The translations under genes were made by a program, and so were the position numbers. From positions 4,216,001 to 4,280,000 of the forward strand of contig NZ_CP107939.1 of assembly GCF_036046055.1 (NCBI RefSeq): a stretch of DNA of 64,000 nt, in the 5' to 3' direction. Source of the stretch: Nocardia sp. NBC_00403. GTDB taxonomy: Bacteria > Actinomycetota > Actinomycetes > Mycobacteriales > Mycobacteriaceae. Numbering within the stretch: position 1 is the first letter of the stretch; each line of letters begins with the position of its first letter. The notes beneath the pieces are model-generated. The model did not search any database. It was not told the origin of the DNA and was given only the letters and a program-made list of their open reading frames with translations. This document shows positions 60,071 through 64,000 of the stretch, piece by piece.

Positions 60071-60493
60071 TCACTTCTCGTCGCTGCGGAAGAAGGCGCG
60101 AACCTCGTGGATGCTGGGAGCCTCGGGCAGGATGTCGGGGAGGTCCGGTACCCCATCGCTCTCGGTGCCTGCCGAAGCTGCCAGCTGTTCGTGCTGTGCG
60201 CGGGCGCTGCGGGCGGCTTCCTGGACTGCGGCGACGATGATGTCGGCGAGCTGCTCAGGGGTTTTGCGCAGAGCGGACGCGCTGAGCGTCAGGTCGGTAA
60301 GCACGCCGCTGGCATCGACGACTGCCTCGACCGATTGGTCCGGCGAGTTCGCTTGCACACGAACGGCTTCCATCTGCCGGAACATCTCGGCCAGCCGGGG
60401 GCGCTGTTGTTCGAAGGTATCGAGGAAGTGCTCCATCTGGTTGCGCAAACCATTGTTGGCCGAGCGCAGGCCTTCTTGCTTCCATCGGTCCAT
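60071..60493 (-). CDS. YbaB/EbfC-family protein in the ESX-effector operon
   Basis: A 140-residue protein. I prefer ATG 60493 (MDRWKQEG) because GGAG lies 6 bases upstream; ATG 60505 is the next option. It has the YbaB pattern: N-terminal coiled helix (LRNQMEHFLDTFEQQRPRLAEM), the beta segment VEAVVDASGVLTDLTLSASA, and C-terminal helix PEQLADIIVAAVQEAARSA. YbaB-like proteins bind DNA, but in actinobacterial toxin/ESX loci they regularly sit between a WXG100 gene and a large effector gene and may instead act as chaperone or secretion partner. It is 58 bases after the WXG100 gene and 167 bases before the giant gene. Confidence 0.82.
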   Translation of the reverse strand: MDRWKQEGLRSANNGLRNQMEHFLDTFEQQRPRLAEMFRQMEAVRVQANSPDQSVEAVVDASGVLTDLTLSASALRKTPEQLADIIVAAVQEAARSARAQHEQLAASAGTESDGVPDLPDILPEAPSIHEVRAFFRSDEK

Positions 60494-60551
60494 GCCGATC
60501 TCCATCCTGAACAACCGTGCCCTGCACCTGGATTCGGTTCCCACCCAACTC

Positions 60552-62228
60552 TCACGCGTCCGCGCTGGATGCCCTTGCCATCGTCACCAGCAGCCGATGC
60601 AGGACCTTCTGGGGGGCGCGGGCAGCTTCGTCATCCAACTCGACGGCGGCGAAAGCCTCCGCAAGTGCAGGAGCGGGCGCGAACACACTGTGGTGGAAGC
60701 AGTTGTCGCTCAAGTCGCTACGCCACCGCTTATAACCGCTGACCACCCGCGCCAGCGTGTCGCCTTCACCGCCACGTACACGCAGATATTCGGTGATGAG
60801 CGCACGCTGGGCCTCGGTGCGAGCGCGGAATCCGCCGGAAATGTCGAGCACACCGCCGAGTGCGCGCACGATCGTCGCGTACATCGGTCGCTCGGAGTGG
60901 ACGGGGTCGGTCGACTGTGATGTCGCGACAGCAGGTGCGGCCAGCAGGAGGGGATCCGCGGCGGCCGCCGTGTCCAGCACGATCCATGGCATCGGGTCGC
61001 TGGATTCCGCTGTCGTGCTGCGGTTTTCCACACGCGACGGCGCACCGGCAAGGTGGGTGATCTCAATTCCGCACAGCGGCAGGGTATAGCGGCCGAGCAC
61101 GTGGTCGAGGGCTGTCGCCATCTGCTGCACCGTGTGCTCGTGAAGTCCAGCATCCTCGAATCCGCGGATCTCGAGGTGGTGCTCGGCCGCCATCTCGCGC
61201 GCGATCCGCATCGCCTCGATGCTGCTCGTTCGCGGTTGCGGCGTTGAGCGTTTCGGTGTGGCGCGTGGGCGCTGCTGGGCCGCGGGCTTGTCGGCTCCCG
61301 GTCGCGGGGTCGGGCGTCGCGGCGGGGAGACGCGCGGGGGAGTGTCGTTCTGCGGCGGAGTGGCAGGGGACGACGCAGCCTGCGACGGCGCGGCTGGGGA
61401 CTTCGACCAGGGACTGCTCGCGGCGTTCCCGGACCAAGGTGTGCCCGTCGGCGTCCCAGCAGTCCGCCTCGCTGGTCCGGATTCGTTGGTGGACACCGGA
61501 TTCAGGGGAGCCCCGTTGGTGGGCTTCACGGCGGGGGAATTCGGAGCCGGGGCCGCATTGGCGGTGTTGGGTGGGGCTGTTGCTGTGGCGGGGTCGGTCG
61601 CTTCGGCGCGTGGTTGCGGTGCGTCGGGCCCACCGTTACCGCTCGTGTCCTGGCCGGGTGTCTCGGAACCGGCCTGCGGGCTCGACTGCGGGTCCGAGGA
61701 CTGTGGGTCGAAGGATCGTGCGGGTGCGGACGGGGATGATGAGTACGGGGACTGTGTGTGGGAGGACTGCCCGGGGCTGTCCGGCGCGGCTGCGCCGCCG
61801 GCGTACGGACGATACCCGGTGTCGGGGCCGGCCGGCGCAGGCCAAGCCGGTTGCGATACCGGACTCTGATAGCCACCCAGACGGGATACGTCGAGATCTC
61901 CAGTGCTCAGGGGCAAGTTCGTGCTGTTGATGTGGTGCGCACCGCCGATGTCACCCTGGTCGAAAGCGTGGGCCGCGTCGGCGAACTGGCGCTCCATCGC
62001 GTGCAACGCAGCGACCAGGTTCTCCATGCCTTCCATCGCCTGTTCGGCACCGGGAACATACGACTCCGCGAATATCTTTCCTGGCTCATCGTCACCCCAG
62101 AACTCACCTTTGAGCCTGAGGTCCGCCTTCAGTTCTGCCATCATCCGGGCCGTCTCGGCGGCGATTTGATTCAGCTCTGCCGACGAGGCTCGCATTGCGT
62201 CCAGATCGACCCAAAGCGATTCGCTCAC
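60552..62228 (-). CDS. WXG100-type T7SS protein with proline-rich linker and degenerate zincin domain
   Basis: A 558-residue protein, GTG 62228 with GAGGAG 6 bases upstream. Residues 1-95 form a WXG100-type helical hairpin (LRLKGEFWGDDEPGKIFAES with W-G-D-D-E-P-G). Residues about 100-330 are a Pro/Ser/Ala linker. Residues about 335-555 resemble the zincin-like domain found in ESX toxins (REMAAEHHLEIRGFEDAGLH, THTVQQMATALDHVLGRYTL, MYATIVRALGGVLD, PALAEAFAAVEL, KVLHRLLVTMA). The HExxH expected at TIVHEFGH reads TIVRALGG, so the metal site is gone, while the LAEAF Glu region is kept. First gene of the effector operon; likely co-secreted partner or decoy-type adaptor of the giant protein. Confidence 0.82.
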   Translation of the reverse strand: MSESLWVDLDAMRASSAELNQIAAETARMMAELKADLRLKGEFWGDDEPGKIFAESYVPGAEQAMEGMENLVAALHAMERQFADAAHAFDQGDIGGAHHINSTNLPLSTGDLDVSRLGGYQSPVSQPAWPAPAGPDTGYRPYAGGAAAPDSPGQSSHTQSPYSSSPSAPARSFDPQSSDPQSSPQAGSETPGQDTSGNGGPDAPQPRAEATDPATATAPPNTANAAPAPNSPAVKPTNGAPLNPVSTNESGPARRTAGTPTGTPWSGNAASSPWSKSPAAPSQAASSPATPPQNDTPPRVSPPRRPTPRPGADKPAAQQRPRATPKRSTPQPRTSSIEAMRIAREMAAEHHLEIRGFEDAGLHEHTVQQMATALDHVLGRYTLPLCGIEITHLAGAPSRVENRSTTAESSDPMPWIVLDTAAAADPLLLAAPAVATSQSTDPVHSERPMYATIVRALGGVLDISGGFRARTEAQRALITEYLRVRGGEGDTLARVVSGYKRWRSDLSDNCFHHSVFAPAPALAEAFAAVELDDEAARAPQKVLHRLLVTMARASSADA

Positions 62229-62335
62229 GCCGATCTCCTCGTTGCTGTGCGGTGATCACGTCTGCTCGCCGGGGTGGTGGTGAGCTCGATGATCAGTGCG
62301 TTGATGCGCCGCGAAATTCTACCGCCGCGCAGACC

Positions 62336-62362
62336 GCCGCCTTCCATCCTTGGGAAGGCGGC
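62336..62362. terminator. Hairpin between the esterase gene and the effector operon
   Basis: GCCGCCTTCC (62336-62345) and GGAAGGCGGC (62353-62362), a perfect 10-bp stem with a 7-nt loop. It could end transcription from the minus-strand esterase gene before the effector operon. The rest of 62229-62669 holds no gene, only a short ATGGC repeat near 62653-62668. Confidence 0.5.
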
Positions 62363-62669
62363 TGTGGCCGACGCTGATCGGGTCCGAGTTGGGGTCGGCC
62401 GGATCTCGAGCCGATGGCACGGCAAGGGATTCGGCTCCGACCGTGCCCATCAGATGCGGCGGCGGGCGGTATCAGTCCTGTTTGTTCATCTCCAGAGTCG
62501 CTGATAAGGCATGGGCCGCAGAGCTTCGCGCATATCCTGATCGATGAGAATTGTCGCCAGTCCCATGGCGCACGCTGCCATCGCAAAAGCGTGCGCCGCT
62601 ATGGAGTCGGCTCGGTAGTGCATCGGCGGCCAACCCGGAAAGTGGACTGTGACATGGCATGGCATGGCA

Positions 62670-63794
62670 TTACTTCGGTTGGGGCGGGGCGGTGAGGCGA
62701 GGACTTCTCTGCACTGCGATGGTCTCAGCGGCCGGTATTCGCCTGTCGCGCACTGGTATCCGGCTTGTTGCGGATGGAATCTGTCCGGTGATCACCTGGC
62801 GGTGGAACTGCCCCAGGTCGCGGATCGCGGCTCGGGCGTCGGCGAGCAGGTCCGAGCCGATGTGGTGGACATGCGGTGCGCGATCCCAGATCTGCAGTTG
62901 TACGGGGACGTTGGCTCGGGCGCAGCGTCGGGTCAGTATCTCGGCGTCCGGTAGCAGGCATTCGGTGGAGCCGACCTGGATCAGGACCGGTGGTAGGTCG
63001 GTGAAGTCGTGATTGACCGACGACCATGTCGGGTCGAGTTCGCCATCGATGGCAAAGCCTTGCCGCACTATTGTTTCCAGAACCCGGGTGGGTAGGTAGG
63101 AATCGCGGTGCCGGTTGGGGTGGGCGTTGCGGGTTGTCGAGTCGAAGTCGGCCCATGGTGCGATCGCGGAGATGCCGCCTGGCATCGGCAACCCACGCTC
63201 CCGGGTGGCCAGCGCGAGCCGGAAGGCGAGCCCGCCACCGGCCGAGTCGCCGGACACGATGACGCGCTCGGGTTGGAAGCCCTGCGCGAGCAGGTACTTA
63301 TACGACTCGACCGCGTCGTCGAGAGTCTCGGTGAAGTGCGCGTCGGGTAGCTGTCGATAGTCGACATTGAATGCGGGCATCCGGCTGGCTCGCCCGATCT
63401 TGGCGACGAGGCGTCGATGGGTATTCAGGCCGCCGCTGATGTACCCACCGCCGTGGAAGTACAGCAGCGCCTTGTCTTGCCGTTGGCGTGGGTCGGCCAG
63501 GTCGTCGTGCCATATCCATTCGGCGCGGAACTTTTCCAACTGAACGGTCCGACGTTTGGTGCCGTTCGGGGGGACGAGCACAGCGGCCGGTAGATCGATG
63601 AGGCGGCCGAGCCGCAGCATCTGCTCGAGCTGGCTGTAGCCGCCTATCCGCGCCAGTGTTGCCAACCCGAATCCGACCGTGCCACGCAGCAGTGGTTGGG
63701 CGATTCGGGTTCCGATACTTGCCCGGTTGGATCGTTCGACGATCGGTGCCGCCGCTTCGCGGTGCGGTTTCGACCGCGCGATAGCAGTGGCCAT
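62670..63794 (-). CDS. Hormone-sensitive-lipase-family esterase
   Basis: About 374 residues from ATG 63794, which has GGAG 7 bases upstream; the frame runs on to 63950, but those starts lack a ribosome-binding site. HSL features: oxyanion HGGGYISG, nucleophile SGDSAGGGLAF, an Asp in the STECLLPDAE region and His in APHVHHIGS. The N-terminal about 90 residues form a cap. Intracellular esterase/lipase of the Lip family common in Nocardia and mycobacteria. The substrate is likely short to medium acyl esters. The last 35 residues are disordered. Positions 63795-64000 beyond it show no gene. Confidence 0.88.
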   Translation of the reverse strand: MATAIARSKPHREAAAPIVERSNRASIGTRIAQPLLRGTVGFGLATLARIGGYSQLEQMLRLGRLIDLPAAVLVPPNGTKRRTVQLEKFRAEWIWHDDLADPRQRQDKALLYFHGGGYISGGLNTHRRLVAKIGRASRMPAFNVDYRQLPDAHFTETLDDAVESYKYLLAQGFQPERVIVSGDSAGGGLAFRLALATRERGLPMPGGISAIAPWADFDSTTRNAHPNRHRDSYLPTRVLETIVRQGFAIDGELDPTWSSVNHDFTDLPPVLIQVGSTECLLPDAEILTRRCARANVPVQLQIWDRAPHVHHIGSDLLADARAAIRDLGQFHRQVITGQIPSATSRIPVRDRRIPAAETIAVQRSPRLTAPPQPK

Positions 63795-64000
63795 CACGGT
63801 TCTCCAGTCGGCGCCGCCCGGGGAAAACTCGGCTTCGAAATCGGGCATAGGCGCTAAGTACACCGTTTCGCCGACGGCGCAGCTAGGAACAAGAAATCCA
63901 AAGTTCGACCCAGTCCGCCCGGGTGTCTTTGTACTTATCTCCAAGTTCATTCCGGATGCGCAGCTGGACTGGTACCGGTCGCCGGCGCCACTTCCCGGCC

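Noticed and set aside
62653..62668. Short ATGGC tandem repeat
   Set aside because: Only about three units; too short to call a repeat element.
1..64000. tRNA, rRNA, CRISPR arrays, complete insertion sequences
   Set aside because: None could be recognised by eye. A tRNAscan, CRISPR finder and ISfinder search would be needed to exclude them fully.

Overview
The window is high-GC DNA with dense, mostly high-GC3 genes. It carries lipid and acyl-CoA genes, F420-type oxidoreductases, LGFP repeats (a mycolic-acid cell-envelope anchor), a SigG-like sigma factor and a WXG100/CpnT-like type VII secretion (T7SS) substrate locus. Together these point to a mycolic-acid actinomycete, most likely Nocardia or another member of the Nocardiaceae. 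No rRNA, tRNA, CRISPR array or T7SS core (ecc/mycP) genes were seen.

Layout. Positions 2-4246 hold the 3' two thirds of a single-chain acyl-CoA carboxylase with a strong terminator. Next come a LapA-like membrane protein and a GH3 glycosidase paired with a secreted alpha/beta hydrolase. A TetR regulator follows; its apparent operator recurs almost exactly in front of a separate operon (10700-15748) encoding an F420-type oxidoreductase, enoyl-CoA hydratase, SDR and a double-length acyl-CoA dehydrogenase. From 15812 to 18691 a second TetR faces a CrtC/AttH-like gene and an aminoglycoside-phosphotransferase-like gene across a KstR-like palindrome. Positions 18867-24145 hold an XRE regulator, an integrase remnant, a SigG-like ECF sigma factor, two RibD-C/DHFR-like proteins, an alpha/beta hydrolase and a YCII protein. 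Positions 24469-33247 hold a broken GH1 gene, a secreted LVIVD-repeat protein coupled to a DUF305 protein, a YcxB-like membrane protein, an SbmA/BacA-like ABC exporter/importer, an SDR/TetR divergent pair and a LuxR regulator. Positions 33391-35794 hold a structured leader, a decayed M23 peptidase and a three-part peptidoglycan hydrolase ending in LGFP repeats. A SAM methyltransferase follows.

The most unusual part is 37120-62228 on the minus strand, which reads as one operon: a WXG100-type protein, a YbaB-like protein, a single 7,432-residue open reading frame, and a small downstream ORF. The giant protein starts with a CpnT-like N-terminal domain. It then strings together a SecA-like ATPase, GHKL/RsbW-like ATPase segments, an HELGH zincin, sigma-70 region 2/4-like modules, four papain-like Cys-His-Asp modules in two alternating subtypes, two MFS-like membrane domains, a possible kinase-like fold and a sugar-phosphotransferase-like domain. 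The WXG100 protein carries what looks like a catalytically dead copy of the zincin found in the giant protein. I read this as a secreted, modular T7SS polyeffector (polymorphic-toxin-like) cassette. Function is inferred from motifs, not demonstrated.

Outer edge: 62670-63794 encodes an HSL-family esterase; 63795-64000 shows no gene I can support.
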